NCBI GenBank assembly: GCA_005223375.1
Contig: RXOD01003891.1
Span: 1-39,427 of the forward strand
Origin: Amoebophrya sp. AT5.2
Lineage: Eukaryota > Sar > Dinophyceae > Syndiniales > Amoebophryaceae
Reading direction: 5' to 3'
DNA: 39,427 bases
Shown here piece after piece: positions 9,845 to 21,872 of this stretch. The translations under genes were made by a program, and so were the position numbers. Under the pieces are notes generated by a model. That model saw nothing but the letters and a program-made list of their open reading frames with translations, was not told the origin of the DNA and did no database searches. Every line of letters starts with the position of its first letter. Position 1 is the stretch's first letter.

Positions 9845-12800
9845 ATGGGAGCCAACCAGTCGAAGAGGACCGCAAACGGTTCCGGCGCGCCGGACGACCA
9901 GGTGGACGGCACACGGGCTGGAGGGGCTCGGCGTTCCGAAGGAGGTAGTGAGATAAATGGTGAGAAACATCATGATCAGTCGACAGCGGTTGGCAGCAGC
10001 TTCAAGGGGGCCACCTCCACCTCCTCGTCTGCCAGCCGAGCGACCCGCAGCCGCAGGACCATGGAAACTTATCCAGGGATGGAAAACCTGGACCAAATCG
10101 TGCAGTACGAGCAAAAGCTGTTAAGATACGCGAGGTGCACGGTCCAGGTCCACGACATGCGCATTCCAAGTCGGGACGGAGAGACCTTTCACTTCGCGGA
10201 ATGTAATTTCTACTTACTTCTTCGCTGTCCAGGAGGCTTTACTTGGTTGTGAAGCTGCCGAAGATCGATGCCATCGGTATTTGAAGCTGTAACCTGTTGT
10301 TCTCTACCTGAAACAAGAATGTAGAAAGATCGCAAGAAGATGTCTCTAGTGTACCCACATGATCTTCAGGTCACGGTCGCGGCGGCATTGGCGGTGGTCT
10401 TCCGATGGTTTTCATCCACGGGTACGGGGGCTCTTTGTGCCAGTACTACCGAATGATGAAGTTTCTCGTCGAGCGCTGGGCCGGTCCGTTATTCTTCCTG
10501 GACTTGCCCGGCATGGGGGCAAGTGCGCGGAAGGAGCGGATGTTCAAGTCCCCGGTGGAGGTGGAGCGATTCTTCGCGCGTAGATTAAGGTTCTGGTGCG
10601 ACACCATCTTGGGCAAAGACCAAAAGTTCGTGTTGGTGGCGCATTCATTCGGCGCGTACGTGGGAACAGCTTTCGCGCACACGGTGAAGGAACGGTACTA
10701 GTGCCGGTCTGCTGTGAGTGTGGCCTATCTTTGCGCCATACTCACCTAGACCTACACCTACACTGCAGATATTAGAATTAGTGGTGCCACCAGTCATCTG
10801 TCATCTACCTCTGTTTACCTGTCGTTGGCGGTAGCGTGTTGAGTAAGTCATTGAGGCCGATCGGTCGACATCCATACCACCCCAATGCACAACCAAGATA
10901 AATGTGAAGCCGGTTGACGTAAAGATCTGATTCATTGTAAAAGACCTTCGTTCTCTCCAAATAACCAGCGTCGCCGCTATCGTGCTGCTTTCCCCCTGTT
11001 TCGGCTTTCCGAAGTCCCGCGCCCACGCCGATTCGGACAAGGGGCTTCGCGAGCACGCCATTGAGTACATGATGGACGTGTTTGAGGCCGACGGCGGCCC
11101 CCTCGCCACCGCCAAGCGCCTCGGCTGGGCCGGCGAGTTTGTGTTTCGTAAGGCCCTGCGTTCCCGGCTGTCTGCGCTCCCCCAGGGGCCGGAGCTCGAC
11201 GCTTTCGTCGACCACCTCGCCTACATGAACTGCTCCCTCCCGGTGGGGACGGAATCCGCGCTGACCAGCACCTTCGGGCACTACCTGGTCACCAAAGCGG
11301 AAACGCCCCTGATCGAGCGCGTCGACTTCGACGTGCCGCTGATCTCGTTCTACGGCGACAACGACTGGATGGACCGGCAGGGGGGGGCCTACATCGGCGA
11401 TATCGGCGTGATCCCGGGTTGCACGCACCACATGCACCTGGAGTTTCCCCGCCTCGTCACCCGCTGCATCATGTACTTCCTGAAGCACAACCTGGACGAC
11501 GCGAAGAAGGGGGACCTCGTCGGCGCGGGCGACGAGGAGGGAGACGAAGCGGTCGTGGTTTCTGGGGGAGGCGACGGAGCAGACGTAGAGGTAGCGGAGG
11601 AAAATCGGGAGGCGAATGGCGACGGTGAGGAACGCAAAGCAGCTGACTCGGTGGACCTGCAGGGCCGGCAACAAGACGAGATCAAAGTTCGGCAGGACGA
11701 GGGTGCCGACGATAGCGACGTCGACGCCCAGCAGCCGCCCCTCGTGCTTTCTTCGTCCGAGCCTGCGCTGGTATCCTCGCGACAAGGATCCAAGCAGCTT
11801 CTCACCGGAGAAGCTCTCGCGGAGCGCAACGCAACAGTCGACACACTTAGCAAGCTGCTGCGCGACGGCGACGAACAAGCCGCGAACGCTTTTCTGGAGC
11901 AGCGAACGGACAGTGCGGAAGTGTTGATGGATTACAGTCGAAGGCAGATGCAAAAGCAGATCGAAGAACAAGCTCAAGTAGGAGGTGAGGCTGAGGCTGC
12001 AGCTGCTGCTGTGCTGCAAGAAGAGAGAACAACAAGGACAACCAAGAACATTCTCATAAAACCGCAAGACGCAGAAAGAGACGGCACAGAGTCAGTCAGC
12101 ACGTATGCTGGGGGCACTACGTCATCAATTGCCGACGGGAACTTGGCTGGAGATTTTCTTGGAACCGCTACCGGGATGGCAGATGGGAGCCCGCTGCGTG
12201 ACGGTAGGGGAAAATTGCTGCACGGAGGAGAAGCCGTCACTACGTCGTCGTCAGAGTCTTCCTACAGTGGCACGGGCAGCGAGGCGATGGCGAGCGCCAG
12301 AAGGAACGCACAGACGAAGACCACGGCCCAGCAGCCTCAGACAGGAACAGGACGGCATCCGGTGGCGGGCAGAAGCGACGCGCACGGGCGACAACGAGCA
12401 GCAGCCGCAGGAATAACCAGTACTGCCGCATCAACAGCACAACAACTGCCGACGGAGCAGCGATCGCAGGGCCAATCTTCGCAGATGAGGGACGAGATGA
12501 AGGCGAGCAGCTCCTTGTCGTCGCCGCAGCGAACGCGAGCGAGGAAATCGTTTGACATATTAGACGCCGGTGCTGACGACGGGTCCGACGACAACATCGA
12601 CAATGGCCCCCAGGAGACCTCACTGAAAATGAAACGGCGCAAGTACTTGCTACGCTCGATTTTGGTGAATCCGGAGTACTCGCACAGAAACCTCACCACA
12701 ACGCTGCCCCCGAGTCTGCAACTTCTCTCCAGCGGTAGTGCCGGCACGCCGGCAGCACAAGCACAACCTTCTTCGTCGGGGGCGCCAACTTCGGTTGGCG

Positions 12801-13987
12801 GCGGCGCAACCGCAGGCAGTAGTAGAGAGGACAGCATGCCGGTGCCGCGCGGATCGGGCCTATCGTTTGAGATCGACGTGGGAGAAGAACCGCCCGCTCG
12901 AGAATCCATCTACGGATACGTCGGCGCAGGTAGTGGTCCCCCTCCGCCGGCCGCGAACGTCGGGAATTATTCCGACGGCGCAGCAGCGGCAGCGCCAGGC
13001 GGCCCAGGCCCACCACCTAATACCGTTGGAGCAGCGACAAACGGCTCCGCTGGAGGACAAGCTTCAGGTTCAGCGTTTGGAGCTCCCATCTCGAATGGGA
13101 GTGCTGGCACTGGCAGTCTACTACTAGCTGACAGGGACAGCAGTGCTAGAAGGAATAGCATCGACAGCGGCGGCGAACCCCGGATGCCGAAGTACACAAA
13201 GCGGCCCTACAAGAAGATCATCAAACTGAGGCGGCGCAATCGCGTGTGGTGGGCGAACAATCAGTTGGCGGTGAACTCGGCCGACATCCGCGAATTCCGC
13301 CGGGCCGACAAAACCTACATTCCCGAGGAAACCGAGGTGAAACAACCGAAAATCGCGATCGAACCAAAAAAGGCGAAATCTATTTCATCCAGCACGGCTG
13401 TTGTTGGTAATGGCGGAAGCACGAGGCCGGGCGGCACAAATACAAATGGAGCGGATGCTGGGGGAGAAAAAGACGACGGCAAGAAGGAAACACATGCGAA
13501 TGGGGCTGTACCTGTATTTGAGCCTGTTGCTAATGGTGGCGGCCCAACAGGTGCTCCCGGGAGTCTTGCACGAGCTACTGCTGGCACCGCGAGCGGTCGG
13601 CTGCCGACGACAACTACTGTGATGACGAGAAAAATCTACGAGGACAACGCACATCACAACAGCAGAACCGAGAGCGGTAGTGGCCAGCCGCCCGCGACGA
13701 CCGGGTATGAGGTGGAGAGCAACTACTACAGCACGAAAAAATCATCTTCCGAGCAAGTTGTAGCAGCTGCGTCGAATAAAATCAACTTCTACAAGCCGAC
13801 GACGCGTGTGGGTGTGGACTATTTTCCAGAACCGAAAGGAATGACCGCGAACGGCGGAACACGGACCCTGGCCGGTGCGCAGCCGCCCCCGACCCAGCCA
13901 GCGGCCGGCGGCCTCAATATTCCGAGCAAGGAGAGCGTTCAGATGGGACTCAGCAAAGCCACAAGAGCGGCACAAGGATCGCGCTGA
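9845..13987 (+). CDS. Alpha/beta hydrolase (ABHD4/5-like) with a very long disordered C-terminal extension
   Basis: Exons are 9845-10202, 10370-10694 and 10969-13987 (1233 residues); both introns are GT-AG and phases agree. The fold is complete: oxyanion segment FIHGYGGS, LDLPGMGAS, nucleophile elbow AHSFGA (Ser212), VLLSPCFGFP, acid segment FYGDNDWMD (Asp358 or Asp360) and GCTHHMH (His381/382). Context resembles the ABHD4/ABHD5/CLD1 lipase and acyltransferase group; unlike ABHD5 the serine is present, so catalysis is plausible. The N-terminus MGANQSK fits an N-myristoylation signal (Gly2, Ser6), suggesting membrane attachment. From about residue 410 to the end the protein is acidic, then Ser/Gly/Ala/Pro-rich and probably disordered, with a basic patch KYTKRPYKKIIKLRRRNR near 13190-13245. 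The tail lies in one uninterrupted exon with the catalytic His, so it is not a neighbouring gene. The substrate is unknown, probably a lipid. Confidence 0.88.
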
Positions 13988-14712
13988 GCTGGCTCTCGGT
14001 TTGCGCATGTCCTTCTCCTTCAATTCTCGACGGAGATGTTTCTCGCAGATGAACTCGAAAGATTGTACAAAAGTGTTGAGCCTTCTTCAGGAATCGAAGG
14101 TGGTGCGAGACTACCCCCGCCGCAAACGCAATGGAATGAGTGTACGAAACAAGAAGAACGCACCGTCGACGGCTTCTTGGTGGCGCGTCGAAAATTATAA
14201 TGCCGCGACGCGTTTATTGTTCCCGCAATTTGTTTCTGGAGGAGGTCGTGTACGTGTTCTACTGTTTCTCTTACTTTAGTAAAGTCATCTACAGGACGCG
14301 GCAGGCCCTGGGGCTTGCGAACATCAACATCATAAGGAGCGCCGTGACGTGAACCGGAAATCTGGAGAACATCTGAAGAGAGACGGATGACTAAGAGCAA
14401 GAACCATGACGGAATTTTTTCAATTTTTTCTACGTCCCATTCATACAGAAACCAGGAGATTTGACAGTGACACTCCATACACTTAGCAAGCGAGCGCGAA
14501 GCGACGAAACTGATGAACCTGGTGGAGGAAGATGAACGTAGGTAGCCAAAAGAAGAGTACTTTGGGTCAGATACATAGTTTGAAGGCTGTTGTAACAGTG
14601 CGTTGAGTTGTTGTATTCGCACCACAACGGCGGCGCACCACAACGCGCGTCGAAGCGGTCTCTTGAAGTTGTCGCGGCGCTGTTTTTCAGCTACTACAAC
14701 AACTAGCCAAGG
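13988..14712. other. Intergenic region
   Basis: No coding exon is supported on either strand. The stretch ends in the acceptor-like site before the MIC60 gene. Confidence 0.55.
14676..14690 (+). promoter_or_regulatory. Candidate trans-splice acceptor for MIC60
   Basis: GGCGCTGTTTTTCAG, a pyrimidine tract followed by CAG, ends 22 bases before the ATG at 14713. No upstream coding exon is available for cis-splicing. Inferred. Confidence 0.4.
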
Positions 14713-17705
14713 ATGTACGCGCACGGTGTTTTTACACATGCGCGTCGCTTCACTGCTCGCAGTTCTTCTTCGTCTGTGGCCTTTCGGCGTGCCTACAGCA
14801 GTAATGCGAAACCGCCCTCGCAGACGGGGACGAGCGACGTAAAAGCGAACGCGCCATCATCTTCAAGCCTATCCTCATCATCAAGTTCAACACCAAGCAA
14901 AAGCGCATCATCTGGTGCCGCCTCTTCTGCAGCGTCCACGCCTTCCGCTTCTTCTCTGGGTTCTTCGGCCTCGTCCAGCACAACTTCTGGCGGATCTTCA
15001 TCGGGTGCATCTTCAACACGAGGCACAGGCGCAGGGGCGGGGTCTTCAACATCTTCCAGCAAAAATGGCAGCGGTGGAATAGGAATACCCACATCTTCGT
15101 CAGGCTCGTCTTCAGGAGCATCTTCTTCCTCCTTCTCGCTCGCAGCGACCGCTTCCTACGCCGCCAACGTGGTTTTGTTTGGCGGCGTCGGCTACCTCGG
15201 GAAACAGGCCTACGACAGCCAGCAGGAGGCGGAGCGGCTGCAGAAGCTCTCTTCCGAGGCCAGGAAAAAGGCCGAGCAGAGCTTTTCCGAGACCAGCAAG
15301 CTGCAGCGCGCCCTGCAGGAGAGTGAGCGCGGGTTGTCCAGCAGCAAGCGGGAGCTGGAGGCGCAGAACAGGTCCAAGACGGACGTCGAGAGGAAGCTGT
15401 CGCAGGCACAGAAGAACCTGAGCGATGCGGAGGGCGTGATTAAGCGGCTGCTGCCGCCGCCGGAGGAGGAACTTGAGCCGGAGGAGGCAGTGAAGCAGCG
15501 CACGAGAAGAGCAGCGGCGGCGAAAGCGAAGACCGCGGTTGAGGATTTGATCGGTTTGAGCAAATCACCGGACGTCGGGCCCAGCGCAACTCTGCTGAAG
15601 CAGCTGGCCGGAGCGAAAGAGAAATATTTGGAGATCGCCGGAAAAGCGGACGCGGGGCCAGGAGGTGCAGGAGTGGTGCTCGTGGAAGATCCGACGGAAC
15701 AAACCAAGGTAAATTTCTGTTACGGCGGACGGACAGCACGAAGAGGCGCGCCGCTGGCTTCGGTGCTTTGTGTTTTGTTTAGCTCGAACCCACGTAGACG
15801 GGCACGCTGATGACGTAAGTAGTTCTTGCAAGGAAGCTCTACAAGATCGTATAACAAACCTCTTTACTTCAGTTCCTCCAGCGGGTGGATTTGACGCTCC
15901 AGGAGATTTCCGCCCAGCTTGACGCGCTCAAGAAGCTCGAAGCAGCCATTCAGAAGCGGGACAAGCAGCTCACCGAGCAACGGCTGACCGAGTGCGAGAC
16001 CTTGCTGCAGCACTCGACGTCGAATGGTGCCGGCGGTGCCGTTTCCAAGGAGGTCGGGCACCTGAAGCACCTCGCCGAGCTTTTGCTGGCTCCGGACAAG
16101 CTGCTTTCTGAGCTCAGCCTGAACCACGGGAACGAGCTCGCGCTGACGTCCTTCGCCGTCGCGGATTTCGTGCAGGCGGAGGAAGACAGCCTGCAGAAGC
16201 TGGCGGACTCGGCCTTGATGAAGGAGGACAGCGCCAAGAAGGAGGCCTGGTTGAGGAACCGTGTTCTGAACCGCACCCAGCAGCTGGCGGAAAGCAGAAA
16301 GTTCTTCGGGGTGCGGCTGGCGGAGGAGGTCGCAAGCTTCAACGAGAAATTTGAGGTGAAAGCCCTGGAGAAGATCGGCGCGGCGGAGAGGGAGTTTGAA
16401 GCGGCGAAAAGAAGTGACATCACGCTCATGCGCCAAGAGGTCGAAGAGGCCGCAAAGGCGAGCTACGACGAGAAGTTGGGGGCGGAGCTAGCAAAAACAA
16501 CACAGAAGCTGGAGGACGAAAAACAGTCAGCCTTAACCAACTACGCGATGCAGGCAGAGGAAGAAATGGAGAGGCAGTACTGTAGTACGTATGTTTGTAT
16601 AAATGCACCGACATCATCGAGCTTAGCCGTACCTGTCTTACCTCTAGCGGCCTCAGTGACCACTATACCGTTACAGTTGCACTCAAACTCAGGTTGTTGT
16701 AATAGAGGAAAAGCTGAAGCGCTAACCCACAACCGCAACACGTCAGGTTCTCCGACAACGCTATGCACCTGGCGAAAGCTCTCGGCGACATCGAGGCACT
16801 CTCCAGTGTCGTTGATGAAGATTCCATGGAAATCGAGCGGCTCAAGCGCCAGAGGCAATTGCAAAGACTTACGCATGCGGCACGTATCTCACTGTCACCA
16901 GCGTTGGCACCAGTATCAGTAGAAGTTTTTCATTTCTTTTTTTTCAACGAGACAGATTACATTCATACTTGATGATGTAGATGTCGATCGGTTTATTATA
17001 CCACTACTGCTACTCTACACATGGCCCAGGCACTTCGTTCGATGAGCAGGGTTCGCCGATCACTTCTGCCCTCACTCCGCTGAGCGAGCAGGAGATAGAT
17101 CCGGTCCTCCGCAAGATGGCGCTGTCTGGCATCGAAAAGTGCGGCGACAAAACGCTTGTACGAGGACAAAACGAGGTCACGAAGTCGTTTGACCACACCA
17201 TCCGGAAGTGGGTCATCGCGAGTTTCGTCGAGAAGCCGAACTCCTTCTGGTCCCACTTGTACGCGAACGTCATCGGCAGAGTGTACAGTGTGGAGCGAAA
17301 AGACCCAGCGGGAGCGGCTGCGCCTGCGGCGGCTAGCGCAGCAGCTAGTGGAGGCAGCCTGGAAACGACGCTCGGCTGCTTGAACACGGTATCACGAGTT
17401 TTTTCAGTGTCCTCTCATGGCATCGTGTGGTATCAGTATGAGTATGTGAGAGGAATAAACTCCTTGTTCAAGTGAACGTAATTAAAAATAACGTGTCGTG
17501 ATTATACCAGGCTGCGCGGTTTGTCGACAAGGGTGATTTGCGGAGCGCGATCCTCGCACTGGAAGGCGTACCGGAGTCCAGCTTCCTGCGGGAGCAGATC
17601 AAACCTTGGCTCGCGGAAGCGAGATCGGCACTCTGTGGCGAGTTGGTGCTCAAGGCCATGCAAACAAGGCTCCAGTGCCTGAACGTCATCAGCCACGCGG
17701 CATGA
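14713..17705 (+). CDS. MIC60: MICOS subunit MIC60 (mitofilin)
   Basis: Five exons, 14713-15708, 15873-16588, 16747-16883, 17030-17388 and 17511-17705, all GT-AG with agreeing phases, give 800 residues. The N-terminus (HARRFTARSSSSSVAFRRAY) is a typical mitochondrial presequence. After a Ser-rich stretch there is one membrane segment (about residues 148-166, ANVVLFGGVGYLG), then a long coiled coil (about 167-246) and further helical regions. The last exon has the mitofilin signature AARFVDKGDLRSAILALEG with the following helix, preceded by the AMHLAKALGDIEAL and WVIASFVEKP segments. MIC60 sits in the mitochondrial inner membrane and holds crista junctions by bridging to outer-membrane partners. 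The exon 2 end (GTATGT donor at 16589) was chosen by phase and donor quality; a nearby GTAGTA alternative breaks the frame. Confidence 0.9.
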
Positions 17706-18626
17706 AGATTTTCCAGGAGGCGGACCCTGCTGCTGATGGCATTTGGCGCGGCGCGGGCGTCCATGTCCTTTCTTGGGCGAGCGCGAAATGTTGATTCGCG
17801 GCATTCCGCATTCGTGGCCCTGGCCGCGACCTAGGCCTATGTAAAAAAGCAATCCATCGAGGACCACGAACACGATATAAGTTCTTCTTGCTCGAACATG
17901 AGACGAGACCACGTACACGCTCACGCAGTCGCAGAAATAATAAAATCAGTATGATCTTCTTGCTTCAAGTAAATTGATCAAGTTCAAGCCTTGAAGATCA
18001 ACAAAGAGTTTTTGAAATACACACGCGGAAGAACGATGAAGAAGATCTCGCTACGCTTTCTTGTTCTTCAGCGGAACCAGAAAGTACTTTATACTGTAAG
18101 TATCTATTCAGCGCTGATGTCGTTGACGTTGACTACCGCTTGTGCGACTCTGCCTCAGATGTGAGCATGCGCTGCTAGGTAGCGCCGGCAAGAATGTGTG
18201 GGAGCAGCAAATGGACTAGGGAAGGAAGGGCGGGATGAAACTTTGTATGTCGCGCAACCGTAATCCGAATAAATCCAATGGCCATACGATCACTATCTAA
18301 CTTCTATGAATGTATACGTCTATCACTATCTCCGGCATCCCGACAGTTGCCAAGTCTATGGTTTCTATCTACTTAAAGTACAAATCTATTCACGGCACAC
18401 CGCCGCCAACTCGCAGTATCCCCGCGGCAATTGCAGCTGTTGCTGTACGTATTCGCAAGTACAACTTCTACAACGAACATTCTACAACTTCTACAACTTC
18501 TACCAACAAGTATTGTTACAGTGAGTCACCGACGTCTACGTCAGGGCTCTATTACTATTTCCCAATAGTCAGTCACCTACGTGGTCAGTACTGCTTTTCA
18601 CACCGAAGGCATTTCGCGGAAAAATC
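17706..18626. other. Intergenic region
   Basis: No supported exon. The stretch around 18462-18506 contains repeated CTTCTACAAC-like units. A 131-residue + ORF overlapping the next gene's start lacks coding bias and is probably spurious. Confidence 0.5.
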
Positions 18627-19676
18627 ATGGCGAGAAGCAAGAATTTATCGGAGCTTTTCCTGCTGCCACGGCGCTGGGGGTGCGCTTTCGCTTCGTGTTT
18701 CGTGATCTTGCTCCGCTTTCATCTCCTCGTCGCGGTGCCCGTAGCCGGCGCCAGCGCGAGTGGATCTGACGGAGGGGGGAACAGGAGCAACAATGGTGGT
18801 TGCGGGGGCGTCGAAGCGTTCCTTCTGAATGAAGCCGAAGACGTGCCCACGCAGCAGATGCAGGACTACCTTGTGAGGCTGGCGCGCGATCTCGCAGCGG
18901 AAGAAAAGCAGCAGCACCGGGACGCCTTGTTGTTTACCGATCGGCCTAGGTTCATGGCGTTCCACGACCGCTTTTTTCAGCGACTAAAACGCCGTCTCGC
19001 GAGCGAGGTGTTGCAGGCCACGAGCGAAAGCCTGTTGAGCCGCCTTGGTGCTCGTGAATCTCCGTCGCTCTCGCTCGTGCGAAAGGTACTGGAGTTTTAC
19101 TTCGGACGAGAAGAAGAATTGCACATCGCGCTCCTGGAACGCGCAGCAGATGAAGCTCTAGCTGCGGAGGAAACTCGTGGCGAGACTGGTGGTCAAGGGA
19201 GCAGCAGCAACCCGATCTCGGCGATTCCAAGCGGTTACCCGAACAACACGGACTCGCAGGTTATTTTTTCGGTCCCGCTGCCCGCTGCGGTTATGTCGGT
19301 CCCCGGGCTGATGGTGGAGCGGCTGTGGACAGAAGAAATCGAAATCCGCCGCGCAGCCTGGAGGGAGACCGGACGGAAGCTTACGTGGGAAAAAATCGCA
19401 GCGGCCTCGAAAGAACTCCGGAGCGACTTGCCCATCTACACGGACGAGTTCCTAATGGGAAGCTCCGCAATTCGCGCGGCAGACTGGCTGCAGAAATGGC
19501 TGCGAGAGTACCCAGATGTTCCGTCGTGGATACGCGGACGAAAGTGGAAGCGCACGAGCGAGGTGCACCTCTTGCAAGAGTTGATGCAGGTGTATGAAAA
19601 ACTCGGCTACAAAATTGAAGGGATTGAAGATCCGCCCTACCGTGATCATCACGTTCTGGTCTTGCACGAGGAGTAA
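18627..19676 (+). CDS. Unknown protein with signal peptide or anchor
   Basis: Single exon, 349 residues, not recognised. A hydrophobic stretch at about residues 18-43 (FASCFVILLRFHLLVAVPVA, then GASA) follows basic residues and looks like a signal peptide or signal anchor, so secretion or endomembrane location is inferred. The rest is helical, charged and without further membrane segments: a Gly/Asn-rich linker, a region rich in Arg and Glu (DRFFQRLKRRLASEVLQ), and a C-terminal part with several tryptophans (ADWLQKWLREYPDVPSWIRG). There are few cysteines, so it is not a disulphide-rich secreted protein. Coding bias matches its neighbours. An acceptor-like AG lies at 18607-18608, 18 bases before the ATG. 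Confidence 0.7.
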   Translation: MARSKNLSELFLLPRRWGCAFASCFVILLRFHLLVAVPVAGASASGSDGGGNRSNNGGCGGVEAFLLNEAEDVPTQQMQDYLVRLARDLAAEEKQQHRDALLFTDRPRFMAFHDRFFQRLKRRLASEVLQATSESLLSRLGARESPSLSLVRKVLEFYFGREEELHIALLERAADEALAAEETRGETGGQGSSSNPISAIPSGYPNNTDSQVIFSVPLPAAVMSVPGLMVERLWTEEIEIRRAAWRETGRKLTWEKIAAASKELRSDLPIYTDEFLMGSSAIRAADWLQKWLREYPDVPSWIRGRKWKRTSEVHLLQELMQVYEKLGYKIEGIEDPPYRDHHVLVLHEE

Positions 19677-20459
19677 TGCTGCGCACAAGAAGATGTGAGA
19701 CGGGCTGCGGCTGGCAGCGACCGTGGGTCCGGGAATAACGCCGCGACCGCACCACACCGCAACCACCAGCAGGGGCGGGAAGAGGGGTGAGAGGATCATC
19801 GCTGGGTCGACGTCGGAACGATATATATTTTTATAAAATCTATCGGCTTGAAGCTGCCGCTGCGTCATAGAAAAAAATATACTGCGGCGCCGTGTACATT
19901 GATCCTACACCATTGATTCATTGGCTGGTGTGAATTAATAGTTGTAGTGGACAGAAAACAATTTAGACAATCAAAAGGCTTCCGGGCTAGAAGCAAGAGC
20001 GCCGGGCTACGGCTAGAGGAGCGTGTTCAAATGAATCACACATTCGCACTAATCCAGATGAAGAAGCACCAAAACAATACTTACCTGCGGCGAATTTGAG
20101 CAGCCCCGGACTACACTGATAACGCACACATCTAAAGCACTGACTTCGGACTTCGTCTTCTTAGATTGAGACTCAGCCTTGTTTCGCCAGTTGTGAGGCA
20201 ATGAATGTCGGACCCAACGTCGATGAAGCAAAATCGCGTCAGCATCAGCAGAAGCAGATACGCAATGCGTTACTAACTTTGTTCGGGAAAATTTCGTGGT
20301 GTCGTGTTGCCCTGGTGCTGGTCGTTACACGTAAACGAAGTAAAAGTTTTATCGCATAACCGCGGCATGATCGCGTGCTATTTCTAGGTACGAACTGATG
20401 CTGCTCTGCCCGTACTAACTGATGCTGCTGTAGTTTGCCTTTGCTTCTGTTTCGCTTGC
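19677..20459. other. Intergenic region
   Basis: No supported gene. The stretch contains scattered stops and no coding bias. CTGCTGTAG at 20425-20433 is a possible acceptor 26 bases before the next ATG. Confidence 0.55.
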
Positions 20460-21872
20460 ATGACGCCCCCACGAGGAGGCTGCCACTGGTGCAGTTGCCG
20501 GGCCGCTACAGCCCTAGCGCAGCAGCGGAGCTACAAGATCAAGAGCAACTGCACATCGTCGGGGTTTTTAGTACGTACTTTTGCTTCGACGTCTTGCTTT
20601 GCCGCAAACGCAGCAGGGTCTCCCGCACGGAACGATGAAGAGGACCGAAGTACTAGACCACCTCGTCCTCGCACGCAGCCGTACCTCGCACGGCCCTTCG
20701 TTGCTCTGCCGGCCAGCGGAACGGCCGCCACAACCGTGTTACCACCCGAGGAGTTGGCCAGAGAACTGCTGCGCGCCGGCAGCACATCGCACGCGTCATC
20801 ATCCTCGTTGCGGCACCGAGTTCCGCTGTCTATTCCAGAAAGCTGCGTTACATCGTCCTCCGCATCAACCACGCAGCAAGGGCTCGACCGCGAAAACGCC
20901 GCGAAGGTCCGGCTCTTCTCGCGGCCCGTCACCGCGCACCCGCTTTTGGTGAAGGCCACAATCGAGAAGCTGCAGCAGGAAGCGGATGCGCTCCGGCCAA
21001 TGGTGAGCTTTATCGGGGAATCGAACGTGGGCAAGTCCTCGTTGCTGAATGCCCTGCTGAACCATCGAAAACTCGCCGTCTCCTCCCGAACGGCGGGGCA
21101 GACGAGGCACCTGTTTCGCTTCGACGTAGGCGGGACACCAGGTGGGACACCAGTTGTACAAAAATCCAGAAGCTCATCTTCGTCCTCTTTCACTTTCATC
21201 GACCTGCCCGGGTATGGGTTCGCCAAGGTGGAGCGGCAGCTGCGGCAGAAGTGGAAGGAGATGCTCGACGCCTTCTGCGCACAGAGAATAACCCGTAGGC
21301 TGCTGAAGTGCTGCATCTGCTTGGTCGACGCCCGCAAGGGGATTCAGACCGAGGACGAGCAGATTTGGCGAAAAGCGTTCGCCGGGTACGCGAAACTGAT
21401 CGTGCTGACAAAAATCGACCTGCTCACGCCCGACGAACTGCACCACGCAGCGCGGGAAGCGGGACGGAGGATCGTGGAGATGAACCAGCCACTCCCGTTC
21501 GACGAGCTGCTGTACGACGAACACCAGAGCGCACAGGCGAAGTTGTATGGGCGAGTGGGCGGGCGAGGTCTGCTGGGTGAAGAAGGAAGAAGGCGGCTGC
21601 AGTTTGGAGGAGGCCGAGGCCTCGCCGGCCGATTGGAGAGTAGTGCAAACCACGCGAGACTCAACATCACACATAGAAGTGACTCATCTGATTTTTCTCA
21701 TTCGTCCTCTACTTTCATGGAGGAAGAACTGGCTGGAGGGCCGGCGAACATCATTCCGGGATTACATTGCGTAAGCTCGGCAGAGAAGCTGGGAATCAGA
21801 GAACTGCAAGCGCACATCCTCATGCTCTGCGGCCTGTGGAAAATGCCACACGAGATCCGATTTTCAATTTAA
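20460..21872 (+). CDS. engB: EngB/YihA-family GTPase, probably organellar
   Basis: Single exon, 470 residues. The TRAFAC GTPase motifs are in order: G1 GESNVGKSS (residues 186-194), G2 region SSRTAGQTR, G3 DLPGYGF (248-254), G4 TKID (317-320) and G5 SSAEK (439-443). DLPGYG and TAGQTR are typical of the EngB group, which assists assembly of bacterial-type large ribosomal subunits. The roughly 150-residue N-terminal extension is Arg/Ser/Ala-rich with few acidic residues at its start, consistent with import into mitochondria (or a plastid). It carries low-complexity inserts: a Gly/Ser stretch between G2 and G3, and about 115 residues between G4 and G5, where bacterial EngB has about 30. These explain a length over twice the bacterial protein. 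Confidence 0.9.
   Translation: MTPPRGGCHWCSCRAATALAQQRSYKIKSNCTSSGFLVRTFASTSCFAANAAGSPARNDEEDRSTRPPRPRTQPYLARPFVALPASGTAATTVLPPEELARELLRAGSTSHASSSSLRHRVPLSIPESCVTSSSASTTQQGLDRENAAKVRLFSRPVTAHPLLVKATIEKLQQEADALRPMVSFIGESNVGKSSLLNALLNHRKLAVSSRTAGQTRHLFRFDVGGTPGGTPVVQKSRSSSSSSFTFIDLPGYGFAKVERQLRQKWKEMLDAFCAQRITRRLLKCCICLVDARKGIQTEDEQIWRKAFAGYAKLIVLTKIDLLTPDELHHAAREAGRRIVEMNQPLPFDELLYDEHQSAQAKLYGRVGGRGLLGEEGRRRLQFGGGRGLAGRLESSANHARLNITHRSDSSDFSHSSSTFMEEELAGGPANIIPGLHCVSSAEKLGIRELQAHILMLCGLWKMPHEIRFSI

Noticed and set aside
10805..12067. 420-codon minus-strand ORF
   Set aside because: It lies antisense to the hydrolase catalytic exon. The + frame has the conserved motifs and continues far beyond; the minus frame is a by-product of GC-rich third positions.
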